Shown here: positions 37,144-51,000 of the stretch, piece after piece
How the letters are laid out: each line of letters opens with the position of its first letter
Numbering within the stretch: position 1 is the first letter of the stretch
Assembly: GCF_002865645.1 (NCBI RefSeq)
Contig: NW_020194554.1
Location: 868,001 to 932,000 of the forward strand
Length of the DNA stretch: 64,000 nucleotides
Direction of reading: 5' to 3'
Source: Hyaloscypha bicolor E
Lineage: Eukaryota; Ascomycota; Leotiomycetes; Helotiales; Hyaloscyphaceae
Made by a program: the position numbers and the translations under genes
The notes under the pieces: model-generated
Told to the model about the DNA's origin: nothing
The model's input: the letters and a program-made list of their open reading frames with translations, nothing else
Databases searched by the model: none

Positions 37144-40099
37144 GTTATAAGCCCGGCCTCATACTAATAAGCTTTTTAATTAGTATATTATAGAGAGTAT
37201 TTAAGAGCTTATTTAATTTATTTCTTCGAAAAATTATACTTTAGTTTATATTTCCGTAATTAACTAATTAATAGAAACTATTTCTATAGTTCCTATAGTT
37301 TTCTAAAACTTAATTATAATTATATTAGAAGTTATAGTAAAGACTATTATTCTAAAAAACTATAGTTCCTAAGTAAACTAGTTTAATACTCTCTATAAAG
37401 CAGCCAGTAATAAGGATATCTGGAATGAGATTAATCTATTTAATAATAAAGTAATTAAAACAAATATAGTAGCTCCTCTCAGGCCTTTCCCTATAATTAA
37501 CGAGCTTATACTAAAGGAAATAGAGGATTACTATATCAGATATTAAGTTAATACGGAAAATTAAAATAAAGATACTTAATTTATAATTAAGAAATAATTA
37601 AAACTGGTATCTCTATAGCTTATAATATTTGGGGATATTAGAGATTACTATTTAGTACTCTTACGGGACTATAAGATCAAGAAACTAGATTAGATAAATA
37701 AGCTAGTATATTATTATATAATTAGATAATAGCTCTATTAAATAGTTAATATAAAGATTTTTACGAATTTTACTATGGGATTTAAAGAAAGCAAATAGAG
37801 TTCTATTTGCGAGATTCTTAAGGCTTTATTAATGAAATATAGTTCTATAAATATAATATAAATTACTACTATTCGGAGAATATATAGCTCGGTTCTATTA
37901 TAAGTAAGTAAAGAAGAAATAAGCTCAAAGCACTAGTTTACTAATTGGGAGAAGGTATTTAATTATATTAGAGCTTTTAAAATCGCTAAAATTAAAGGCA
38001 CTCTAGTAGTAATTGAGTTCTTAATAGCCTTCTAGTAAAAACTTATACTAATCTAGGTAATAGAATAGCTTAGTAATCTATATAATAAAGACGAGTTAGG
38101 GCTTCTAATTCTTATACTCGAATAGTATAGCCAGGTATTTAATCGGATTATTTTAGAGAACTAGAATACCAAGTATTTAGGAGCTTCTATAATCTTTACT
38201 ATATTCGGGAATTAAACTAGTAAAGAATTAGATAGCAAACCCGATTTGAATAAGTACAAGTACTATAAGTGCCCTTATAAGGGTTTCTAAATCCTATAAA
38301 TATAAGTAGAACCTACTTAGCTATATTACTATAGAAATTATAATTACTGGATTAAGTAAGACTTGAATAAAATTCAAGCCTAATAAGAAATAGATTAGAA
38401 AAATCCGGAAAAGGCTCTTAACTAAGTATTAAAAGAATCTAAAACCTTAGCTAGAAAAGAAATATAATATGAAAATTACTAGTAGACAAGCTATAAAGAA
38501 GCTAATACCCGGTACTAGTTCTAAAAAAAAAGCCTAAAGTATCCGGAACTCAATTTCCTAGAAATTCTAATACTATTCTAGTAGATCCTATATTTATAAT
38601 CCAGAGTTCAGGTTAAGAGATCTATATAATACTCGATTTCTTAAGATATTCGCTTTCTTAGAATACCTTATTAAATAATTATAGTATTCTATACCTGGTT
38701 AATAATAAGAATCTAATTAATTCTAATACTTTTATTAAGATAAAAATTAATAATTATATAAAAGCAGGAATAACTAGTCTTCTAATTATTAAATATAATA
38801 CTTATATAATTAAAAACATAATTAATAAACTTATAGAACTATATACTAAAAATCTAATTCTCTATAATATTATAGTTATTAAAGAATTTTATATAAATAT
38901 TATTTCCGAAATTTGCCTAGTAAAAAAGAAAGCTTAATATTATAAATATAATTTTATAATTAGACTAGGAAATTATAAAAAGAATATAATATTAATATAA
39001 TTAGAATATAGGTTTAATTTAGTTTTTTTTAAATATAAGCTACTTTTTACTTATTCTAATATTTTATTCGAAATTTCTATTAGTACTAGTAATATATTTA
39101 TATTTCTAATACTCGAATATTTAATTAGAGCTTAGTATAAGAGATTAAGGAAGTATCTCAAGCCAAGAAGTAATTCAGAAGAAAAATAGTATATAAAAGC
39201 AGGGTATTTAGTCTATAAAGTTCTATAAAAGCTTATTAATTATATATATAATATAAAAATTAATAAACTAATAAGAATTATATATGAATTTTATATTTAG
39301 ATATATATTAGATAAGTAATCTCATATAGGCTAACTAAGAAAAAGTTTATTTAATTATTTTAGAGAATCTTATAGAACTTATTTAATTACCCAAATAGCT
39401 ATAATAGTTCGAGCTAAATTCTAATAATTAAGAACGAATTTAGTAGAAAGCTCTTTAGATATCTTTTACTAAATAAAGGAAATTTAGTAATATTTAATAT
39501 AATTAGGAATTTTAAGTAATAAATATATAGGTAATATAATCTTTTAATTATTTATATTAATTATAATTAGGAAAAAGCAGTTATTCCAATTTAAGAAATA
39601 TTAGCCTATTAGATTTAGGTAAAAGAAAAAAATATTGAAATCGAGCTTTCTCTTTTATATATATATAAGTCAAATAGTAATATTAAGTAAATAAGGCTAT
39701 TATAATATATTTAATAGCTAATTTACTTAAAAAGCTATAGCTAGAGAACTTTATAACTATAATCTATCTATATAATCGGAGCCCCTTATAAATAAACTAT
39801 TAGAGAATACTAAATAAAGTATTTAATTCATAATTCCGTAATTATTTCCATTAGTATAACCCAGAACTTATAGTATAAATAATAATTAATCTTAGGCCGG
39901 ATTAAAATAAGATTTATATATATAGTTCTAGAGTATATCTAATAATTAAGAACTATAAAATAGAACGAAATAAGAAAGTATTTAAGATTATATTATATAG
40001 GTATATTAGATATTTAGTTAGATATATTATATTTAATATTTATAAAATCTGGGTTCTTATATTTAATAAAGTAATTATTATATATAATATTATATTTAA

Positions 40100-40168
40100 T
40101 AAAAATATCTTTTATAAAAATATCTTTTATAAAAATATCTTTTATAAAAATATCTTTTATAAAAAGAA
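40100..40168. repeat. Short tandem array of a 15-bp unit
   Basis: Between four and five copies of ATAAAAATATCTTTT inside the Copia coding remains. Likely slippage after the element was inactivated. Confidence 0.85.
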
Positions 40169-41239
40169 TTATAAATATACTAAAGGCTATAGTATAGAGA
40201 TTATAAAGGATATAATAGAACTATTTCTAGAGAATAAGATTCAGGATACTAAATTAATTTTTAAGAATAAGAAATTATAATATAATAGCTTATTAGAGTA
40301 AATAGAAAATAAGTCTGAACTAGAAAGTAATAAATAAACGAACTAATAATTAAAAAAGCCTATAAATATACTAATAGATTATAATTTGGAAATAAGAAGC
40401 TCTATAACCTTACTAGAAATAGGACTTATAACTCTATAAAATACTTTAGAGCCAGAAAATATACTAGAGCCTAGAAATAATAGAAATAAAAATACTAAAC
40501 TCTTAAAAAGGCTTAATACTATAGAGAGAGATATAATAGAATATACCGGAACTATTAGAGAAATATATTAAACTAATAAAAGTAAAGAAGAATCTTTTTA
40601 GAACTAGTAATAAGGTTTACTAATAACTTTTATAAGTAAAGCAGGAAGCTTATTTATAAAACGAGTAAATAGCTTAATAGAAATAGGAGAATTCTTTATA
40701 AAAAGAGTAAATAGCTTAGCTAAAATAGAAAATTAAATAATAAAACCAAGGAGAAAATAAATAAGAAAGCTAATTATTAAAACTAGAAATAGACTAATTC
40801 AAATATACTTATATAAGGGAAATAATTAGGATAGAGATCTAGATAAAGCTAATAGTAATATAATTACTATAGTAAGTATACTATTATAAATAATAGATAG
40901 ATTAAATTAGATTAATTACTTAGAGTCTCTTTTAGAATCTCTCTAGCCTAATTAGCTAGAAGATTATAAAAAGGTATTTAATTATAAAACTATATATATT
41001 ATAATCATAATAGTAGTTTAATTAAAAATATATCTAGAGTAAAGTATTCCGGGTAATATAATAATAAGAAAAATTTATATTAATAATCTTTTAAAAGCTC
41101 TAAAAATATAAAACAATCTAGAGAAGTATCTAGCTAAAAAAACATTTCAAATCGGATATTAAACTAGAGATTAATAACTTTAAAGCTCGAAATTACTAGA
41201 GAATTATTTCTAGTAATAAAGTAAATATATCTCTAATTT

Positions 41240-42000
41240 CTTTAAAATAGGTATTTATATATAAAATCGATTCTAATAAATATATTATTCGGTATTACTT
41301 AAGGCTAGTAGTTTATAGAGATTTTTAAGAAGAGGTATTATTTCTATCTATATATATTACTATATTTATAATAAGATCTTTTCGAGTAACTAGTATAATT
41401 ATAGCTTATTTTAATCTAAAAATAAAGTAATTTAATATTATAAATATATTTATTAATATAGAAAAAGATTCTAATAGGCCTATAGTAATATATAAGCTAC
41501 TAGATAATTTCAAGATATTAGACTATATAATAGAGATAGATCGAGCTTTATATAAGTTATAAGACTTTTCTATTCTATAATATAAATACTAGACAGATAC
41601 TTTTAAGAGAATTAGATTCTCTAAATTTAATAAAGAGCCTTATATTTATATAAATACAGATTATAAGGTTTTTATTATTTTTTATATAAATAACTTTCAA
41701 ATATTCTATTATAAGAATAATAAAACATATATTTAATTAATTATTATTTAAATTAAAATAGTTTATAAGCTTTATAATATACGGAATATAGAGTAGTTTC
41801 TAGGGATTTATATAATTAGAGATTAGAAGACTAAAAAGCTCTAGCTAGTTTATAATATATATATTAAAAAGATTACTAAAAAGTTTAGGGTAATAAATAG
41901 GAAGTATTTTAGTATTTTATTACCTGGAATTAATCTTTAAAGATATAATAGTCAAGCTTATCTATATTAAATTAAGGTATATTAAGAAAAGATTAGATTA
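41240..42000 (+). pseudogene. Copia reverse transcriptase remnant
   Basis: Carries the motifs named in the element entry, with the catalytic YVDD block read as YINN at about 41670-41690 and stops scattered through. Copia order (integrase before RT) fits its place near the 3' end of the element. Confidence 0.8.
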
Positions 42001-43791
42001 CTACTTTATATTATAATTATAATTAGATTAAATATAGCTTTTACTATTTTAGTATTCTCTTAGTTCTTAATAAATCTTGCTTTAGAGTACTTTATAGCTA
42101 TAAATTAGGCTCTCTAATATCTATTTAGAACCCGGTTTCTAGTAATTTAGTATAATAGAAAATATAGAGAAATATAGCTATAGATTATATCTAATACTTT
42201 ATATATAAATAATCTAAATATATAATAATTAAGCTATAAATATATAATCTTCTTATTTAGAGGTTTAATATTATAGAAAGCTATTTAATAAAACTCTATA
42301 ATTACCTTTTTAACTAAATTAGAAGTATATAAAGTTACTTATATAATAAAAGAAATTATAGCTTTCTAGAGGCTATTTAGAGATTTATATTTAGATCTTA
42401 AAGAGCTCTGAATTATATTCTATAATAATAAGTAAACTATTTAATTAATTATTAGAGAAAATAAAAGAATTACTATAAAGCTTTATTATATTAATATCTA
42501 GAATATATAGCTATATTAAGAATATAGTAAAGATATATTTCAAGTTATATATCTTTAAATAAGTAATATATTTATAAACAAATTTACGAAAAATCTATTC
42601 TAATTCAAATTCGAGAACTTTAGAGCTTTATTAAATTTTTAGGATATTAGAGTAAAAATTAAAATAATTAAATAATATAAAAAGAGGCTTTTATTTATAT
42701 CTTTTATTTATAAAATCTATTAAAATAATAGAGCTTAAAAGCTAATAGTAGGAGATCTAAAGGCACTTTACTATAATATTAATAAGCTTATATAGAAGGC
42801 CCTTTACCCGATTAGACTACTTCTTATTTCTATTAATAGCCTCTTAAACCTTAGTAAAAGAGCTCTTATTACTATTTTCTTTATTAGATTCGGCAATCTC
42901 AAGTATAATATAAATAGAGTACCTAAAAGTAAATAAATGCTTTAAAATAGTCAGAATCTATAAAAGAGAATTAAGAAAAGAAAGCTTATAATATTTTTAG
43001 TAATCGGAAGTTCTATAAAAAAGAGCTATATAATAGGGATATAAGAGATTAGAATAACTAAATAAGAATAACCAGAAGTATATTTCTAGTAATAAGAACC
43101 TCTACTAATAGTATTATAATAAGAATTATTACTCTTATTCTTTAGAATAAATAAGACTATATTAAATTAAAACGAGCTTTAGAATAATATAAAAAACTTA
43201 TAATAATTCATATAAGGGATCTTTCTGAGACTAGTATAAGTAAAATAAGAAATACGAGGCTTTAGTATAAATTTCTTTACTTTTAGTAAAGAAGTACTAG
43301 AAGTATTAGAAGATATTATAGGGATCTAAACCTTAATATTCTATTAAAAGTAAGCTTTATATTAATAGTTAAGAGCTATACTTATAGCAGACTTGCAAGC
43401 TACTTAATATTATTTAAAGTTAGTAAAAAACAAAATAAGAATATATTTTAAATTAAAAATATCTTGGATTTGCAAGTCGGAATTAACTTAATAGTAGTAT
43501 AAAAAGAAATAGAAGCTATATTTATAATAATCGGAAGCTTAGAAAGGGATCTCTAAAAGGGTATTAAAAAAGAGTATTTAATTAGAGGCTCTGGAGTTAG
43601 TAAAAAGAAAGGGTTTATATAGAGTTCCCCTGAAATTTAGTAATCTGGGGAAATAATATATACTAAGCCTATTTGAATTAGAATATTAATACGGCTTTAT
43701 AAAACCTATATATTAGACGAATTTCGCTATTTTAAGGCTCTCTAATTAAATAGAATAAATAGAATATAATATTATACTTTTCTGGGAAATA

Positions 43792-43962
43792 TATTATAAT
43801 AAGAATTACTAAATTAGGACTAATATAATTACTTTACTTAGTTAGGATCTATATACTTACTTCCTAAAGCTTTATACTTTACTTAAGCTCTTTTCTAGCT
43901 AGTTTAATTAATTCTTTTACTATTTAATATAATTCTCTATTCTATAATCTTTATATATATTA
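43792..43962 (+). repeat. 3' LTR of the Copia element
   Basis: 171 bp, followed by TTTAT, the mutated partner of TCTAT at 36968. More C-to-T and G-to-A changes than in the 5' LTR, for example GGGGCCAG in the left copy and AGGACTAA here. Confidence 0.88.
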
Positions 43963-46329
43963 TTTATTAATATTATAATAGGTTTCTTATTAAAAAGAAA
44001 AAGAAAAAAATTGAAATAGCTAAAAAGGTTTTCTAAAAATAAGCTAGAATAAAAGAAAAGCTATTTTATATAAAAAGCTAAAAGAATACTATTTTAAGAA
44101 ATAATAAATAAAAAAATAATCTAGCTAAGAATATAAATATTAATATTTCCGGAAATAAATAAAACAAATTAGGAATTTAGTATATTCTTAATTATAATAT
44201 ATATAGAATTCCTAAAATTAATAATATTTTAATAAAACTATTAAAAAAAGTAATTATTTTACTTTTAAAAATTTAAAAAGAAATAAAAATACTAGATTTA
44301 GCTATTATATTTTAGAATTAATAAATTAAGAATAATATTTTATTATTTTATTATTTTATAAATAGGAAATACTATTATATTAAATATAATTAAATATACT
44401 AGAAAATCTATAGAATTAATAGCTGCGGCTTATATAATAAATAAAATATTTAAGAGATTAGAAATATTAGCTTAGATATTAAATACTAATAGAATTATTT
44501 AGTTTAAAGGTAATAGTATTAATATTCGAATATTACTAGCTTATAAATATATTATATAATTTCTATATTTTTAATTTATATTTCAAGAATCTTAAAGAAA
44601 TATTAAATATAAAGAAATAATTAATACTAGAGCTAAAATTAATATTTTTCCCGAAAAAATCTCTAGAAATATTAATAAAGTAATATATAATATTACAGAT
44701 TATTAAATATTTACTATTATTAGAACTAAATTTGGATTCATAATAATAATAAAGTTTAGAACTAAGGTTATAAATAAAATAGAATATAAAAAAATATTTT
44801 TTCTAGTTAAAAAAGTTCTAAAAATTCTATTTAGTTAATTATTTTTAATAAAAATAAAAACAAAAATTATATATAAAAGTAATACTTTATAAAATAAAAG
44901 ATTTATTAATTCTGAAAATAATTAAAATACTTATATTATTATAATTATTTTATTTTTAAAAAATACTAGAAAATAAAAGAAAATAATAATTTAAAAAGAT
45001 TAAATTTTTAAAATTAAGGAATTAAATAATATAAAACAGAAAACTAAAAATAAAAAGAAAAAGAAAAAATAGAATCTAATATTATAACTAATAGTAATAT
45101 TAAGGAAAATAAGAAAATACCGGGATTTCTTACTAATTCTTTTATTTTAGGTTTAGAAGTTTAGAAAATTAATAATATTTTTAGGGAAACTAAAATAGAA
45201 AAGACTTTAATTAGAGTATTATTAAAAATAGTTCCGAATTTAATAAAAAAGGAAATAAAAAAAATATTAAATAAAAATATTTCTAAAAATAAATAAAAAA
45301 TAGTATTTTCTAATAATAAAAAAATATATTTCTAAAGTTATAGAACCTGAAATCTGAAATTAAAAAGAATTCTAGAATATATAAAAACTTAAAAAAAGTA
45401 TTTTAGAATATTAGATAAAAAGGTATTTTCTATATCTAAATAAGAAGAAACTAAATAGAAAAGTTATAAATTCCGGAAATTAAATAAAAATAGTATTAGA
45501 AAAAATAGTTATAGCTCTTAAAGAAAAAGATAATAACTATAGTCTATTTCTAGTTATAGGAATATATAAAATAAAGAATAAGAAAATTCGACTAATAAAT
45601 ACTAATAATAAAACTAGAAAAGGCTCTAATAAATATTTAAATTAGTTTAAGAAATCCAAAATTAGAGAATATTTATAAAAATATATTAGGAAATATAAGA
45701 ATTATTTTTTACTAAATATATTAGCTATTTTAAAAGATTTATAACTTATTCTAGAATGTTTTAAATAATTAGATATTAGAAACTGGTTCTAGAAAAAAAA
45801 CTAGTTATATTTCGAGAATTAATAATTAATTAAAAAAATACTATTATATTTAATTAGAAAAAAGTAAAAAAAGTCTATAAAGATATTAGTTTACTTATTC
45901 TAATTAAGACTATTAAATATAAGGCCTAGTAAGAAAAGAATTTCCTATATTCTAAAGCTTTATTATTAGTAATAATAAAAAAATTATTAGAATATCTAGA
46001 TTATAAAACTCTTAAGAAATATAATAAATCTTATTAAAATCTATAGTTTTTAGTTATAAAAAAATTATTAGAACTTATAGATTAATTAATACTATTATAA
46101 AATATTAATTTATTTCTATTTACTAATAAGATCTCAGAAAAGTTTATTAAATATATTTATATTTCTTTAATTAATTTCTTTTCCGGATATAATTAACTTA
46201 TAATAAATATTTATAATAAAGATTTAACTATATTTATAATATTTCTGGAACTATTAAGAATAACTATATTATTTTAAAGAGCTACTAATTCCGTTATATA
46301 ATTTATATAGATTATTATAACTATTTTAG

Positions 46330-46600
46330 AAAATCTATTTCCTAAAATTATTATATTATTTATTAATAATATTAGAATAAAGAAACCTTATATAAACTAT
46401 AATAAATAGCTTATTTTATCTAATATTTAGTATTTTATATTCGAATATCTTTAAAACCTAGATATAACTTTAAATAAAATTAAATAAACTAGAACTAGTA
46501 TTAGAAAAAAATTATAATATAATTATTATTAGTTTTATTTATAGAATATTTAAAAGAAATCTTTCGAATTCAGGAATTACTAAGATTTTAAAATAGAAAT
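46330..46600 (+). pseudogene. Gypsy-type reverse transcriptase remnant (element D)
   Basis: Reads LFINNIRIKKPYINYN, then FIFEYL*NLDITL, where * marks a stop. This resembles FIDDVxIKGPKTxYNN and the following VLEHLQNLDxVL block of a fungal Gypsy lineage. The Asp pair is Asn-Asn. Assignment to D rests on orientation and position. Confidence 0.65.
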
Positions 46601-47809
46601 ATTATAATAATATAATTAAAAATAAAGCATTTATTAGAATTATTATTTATTATTATATTTGAATTAAAGGCTTTATAATTATTATTAAACTCATTTATTA
46701 TTTAATAAAAGAAGCTATAATATAGGAATAAAATAATAAATAAATATAAATTATATAAATTCTTTAAGAAAAGCTTATTACTATTCTAATATTTTATAAG
46801 TTATATTATAATTTATTAGAAAATTAGAGAATAATTATATTAGTAATAAATACTAGCCCAAATAAATAAAATAGAACTTTTAGTTAATATAATAGTAAAA
46901 GAAAAAAAAGAATTATATAATATAAGTCTAGAATCTAGAATAATACTAAATAAAGATATAATATTATTAAAAGAAAATATTAAAATCTAGTAAAGTATTT
47001 ATAGAAAATATAATTCTAGCTATATAGAATTTATTTTATTCTTAAACTAAATACTAATATACTTATTATATAGCTAAATAAAGTAACTATAGATCTTCCT
47101 AAAGCTCTAATTACTAATTAGCTAGTATATATTTAATTATTTAATTTTAAAATTAAATATATTAAAGAAACTAAATATATTATTAATAATAAATTATTAA
47201 AATACCTATAATAAAAAAGTAATATTAAAAATAATAAGAATATTAATAAATAATTAGTAATAGAGCTTAATACTATTAAAATAGTATTTATTAGATAGAA
47301 AGTTTAACTAAAAGAAATAGTTCCGGTTTAGTTATATAATATTATTTTAGGGAATTAGGTTTCTAAAGCCTTTACTAGATATTCGAATAATAGTATCTAG
47401 TTACTAGAAATTAATAATTAAAGCCTTATTATATCTAGAAATAAAATAATAATATTTAAAAATTATATAGTAAAAACTATAGTCTTTTATATATAATCTC
47501 TAATAAAATAATAAATAATAATACTAATTCTTATATTTTATTTAATAACCCGATATTTTTATTAGATTTTTTAGATAATAGCTATTTTAAATAATATTAG
47601 AATATTATATAATATCTTATAATATTTTCTAGATTAGAAAAAATATTTAGAACCGAGTTTCAAAAATTAAATAGAAAAGCTTTAAATTATAATATAAAAA
47701 ACCAATTACTATAAAGAATTATATCTAAAATATATCTATTATAGCTTATTATTAATAACTAAAAACAAAGAAAGATTATTATTAAAGAGCTATATAATAA
47801 GATTAGATA

Positions 47810-48001
47810 TGTCACGAACCTGTAAAGAAAGCTCACGAATAAAGCGCTTGTAAGAGGAATCATTTATTGAGAATTCTAAGATAAGGAAAGAAGAAGGTTT
47901 CTTAAGGAAAGAACCGAGCTTAAGTATAAAGTGCACGCGTATAGCTTAGCGAGCTGTGCTAGTCCCAATTAGGTATGGAGCACGTGACAAGAACTATTAC
48001 A
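47810..48001 (+). repeat. Solo LTR, not RIP-mutated
   Basis: 192 bp from TGTCACGAACC to AACTATTACA, flanked on both sides by AGATA (47805-47809 and 48002-48006). TG..CA ends plus an exact 5-bp duplication are the marks of an LTR left by recombination between the two ends of a retrotransposon. It keeps CpG and CpA sites while sequence on both sides is almost pure A/T. Contains CACGTGAC (47981-47988). I saw no second copy in the window. Confidence 0.85.
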
Positions 48002-48006
48002 AGATA

Positions 48007-51000
48007 TATTAGAAAAAGAATATTTTTATTTAATAGCTAGCTATTATTACTAGTAAAATTACTATAACTATATATATAAATATATTAGTATTTATAAAAT
48101 AAAATAAAAAAAAGCTCTATATCTAATAAAGCTATTTTTTTTTTACTTTAAAATTAATATAATTAAATTACTAGATTATAAAGAATATAACTTATTAGTT
48201 ATTATTAGAAATAACTTTTTAGAATAGATTAAAGATAGATCTTTAAAGAATTTAATTAGTAAAAAGATTATTAAGTTTATTTAAAAAGAAATTATTTATA
48301 AATATAGTCTATTTAAATAGCTTAAGATAAGTAATAAATCGGAATTTAAAAAAGTAATAATTTAGAAATTTAATAAACTAGAAATTAATAGAATTATTAT
48401 TTTAGTTTATAATTCTAAAAAAAAAAATTTAAAAGAAAATATTAACTAATTATTTAAATATTTATTATATTTATAATAAATAAAAAGAAACCTTAAATAT
48501 ATTTACTATTATATATAAACTAATTAGATTTATTTCTTTTTATATAATCTATAATAAAAAAGCTATATTATTTATAGAAATATACTTTTTAATCTAGAAA
48601 ATACTCAGATAAAATAAAGTCTATAATAAAGAAATATTTCTAGAAATATATATAAAATAAATATAAATAAGAAATAAAGATATTAAAAAAGCTAGAATAA
48701 AGAAAAATAGAAGATATTAAAAGAAAAGAAGTAATTTAATACTATTTACTAGATTTATTTAAAGCTTATTTCTAAAAAGAATCTAATTCTTATATATAAT
48801 ATTAAACTAATAAATTAAAATAAATTAAGAAATATAAAGCTATTATATTACTAGTTTGGCCTATATAAAATAAGATATATAAATTAACTAAAAGAATATT
48901 ATATACTAGAAGAACTTAATAGTATTATATTCTAAAAAACATATATTAGGAATTAATTCAAGTAGTTTATTAAAAGAAATAAATTCTAGTACTTTCCTAA
49001 AAATAAAATTAATAATAAATATATATCTATAAACAAATATTTTAAAATAAATATAAAGTTAGAAAAGAAAATAATAATAGAATACTATAAGCGAAATAGT
49101 ATTTAGGAAATTAAAAAAGCTACTAGTATTATTATATATATTCTAGAATTACTAGAATTAGAAAAAGTAAAATATATTTCTTTTATAAAAGACTAGAAGA
49201 AAGTATTTAATAATAGAAGCTTTTCTTAACTTGAAATAAAGCTTATTATTTTTAATTTTTTATATATTTTTTAATTTTTTCTTTCTAACTATTATTTATA
49301 GCCTTTAAAGAATATTATTATTAGATTATTATTTTAGAAATCGAATAAGCTTTATTATTATTTATTATTTACTATTATTTAATTATTATTATTAAATAGT
49401 ATTCTTAATATAAGATTTTATTATTAGATTTTGGAAATTAAATATAAAATATTTCTTTTAATATAAAAATAAATAAAGAATTAAAGAGTTATTTTATAAA
49501 CTCTTAATTTCAAATTATAGTACTTTTTAGAAAGTTTTAGTAATATAAATAATTATTATATATAAAAAAGAAAAAAGAAAAAAAAAAGAAAATTAAACTA
49601 AAAGTCTTTTAAAAGCTCTATTTGCCTTTTTAGCTAGCTATTCTTATAGCTTATACTAGTCTAAAGCTTAATTATAATATTTATAGATTTTAATATTAAC
49701 TTAAATTACTATTATAAGTTTATTTATAATATCTAAATAAACTTTCTAATTAGAAGTTATATATAAATAAAATAGCTAAACTAGAAGCCTTATAAAAGAA
49801 AAAAGAAACCTTATTAAATCTAATAGTTGTTTCCGAAAGTATTTAATAATATATAATTCTAGAAATCTTTTAGATATTAGATAAACTAAATCTATTTATT
49901 TAAAGCCTATTTTATACTAAGAAACTTACTTTTTTTTCTATATAATTATAATTATATTTAAAACCTATATCGAGGTTTAGTTAATATATTATATATTTCT
50001 ATTTCTATATAAAGAGAACTTCTTTTATATAGAACTTATTCCCTAATTATAATACTATTTTATTATTAGAAATTAATTACTTTTTTTAAAAAAAACTAGT
50101 ATAATTTATTAATTCTCATTATTAATTTATTTCTTATTATTAAATATTATTTAAATAATTAGAAAAATATTTTTAATTTTGTATTTTTAATATTAATTTT
50201 TAATATTTGATTTTTCTATATTCTATATTAATTTTAATATTAATTATTCTAAATTTACTAATAGTATTATAAATCCTATTTATATTATCTTATAATTCTT
50301 TTTTTCACGATTTCTAAAGCCTTTAATATTACTTTCTTAAATATAAATATTACTTTAAAATTCTAATTAACTAAATAGTTTTCTACTAAATAAAATTAAC
50401 TTTAATAAATATTAAATAGTTATAATTAGCTTTTGGAAGAGATATAAATTAGTTCGAAAAAAGTAATAATTTATTCTAAGTTATTTCTTAATTCTATTAT
50501 TCTAACTTTTTTTTTATTAATATTTATTTTATATTTTCCTAATATTTTTAATATATTTATATATTTTATTTTTATATATATTTCCTATATTATTTTCCTT
50601 CTTTTATACTATTTCTTAAGTTAATAGAATATCTCTAAATAAATAAGGAATTAAGATATATTTATATTATAAAATTTATACTATTTTCTTTTATATTCTA
50701 ATATTTTAGATATTATTATTATATTTATATTTCTATTATATTATTTTCTTATTTCCCTATTATTATTATTTAGTTTAACCTGTATTAATTATTTCCTAGA
50801 TTATATTTTCTTAGATATATATATTTATATTCTTTTCTATAATAAAAGCCTAATTCTATATTTTATTTTCTATAATTATTTCTAAATTATAATTATATTA
50901 TTTTAAATATATCTAATTATTATATTTATTTTCCCTATTATATATATTACTATTTTAGCTTTATTTTCTTAATAAGAAAAAAGAAAACTCAAATATATAT

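Larger units (their letters stand above)
36973..43962 (+). mobile_element. Ty1/Copia retrotransposon, nested in D
   Basis: Direct LTRs of 171 bp (36973-37143 and 43792-43962). Flanks TCTAT (36968-36972) and TTTAT (43963-43967) fit one 5-bp duplication with a single C-to-T change. A primer-binding-like AGTTATAAGCCCGG follows the left LTR. Copia reverse transcriptase motifs are near 41280-41700: LRLVVYRDF (for ARLVVRGD), IDRALYKL (for xxRALYGL) and IIFYINNFQI (for IVLYVDDxQI, both Asp lost). It is less AT-rich than its surroundings, consistent with a later arrival. All frames are broken. Confidence 0.88.
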
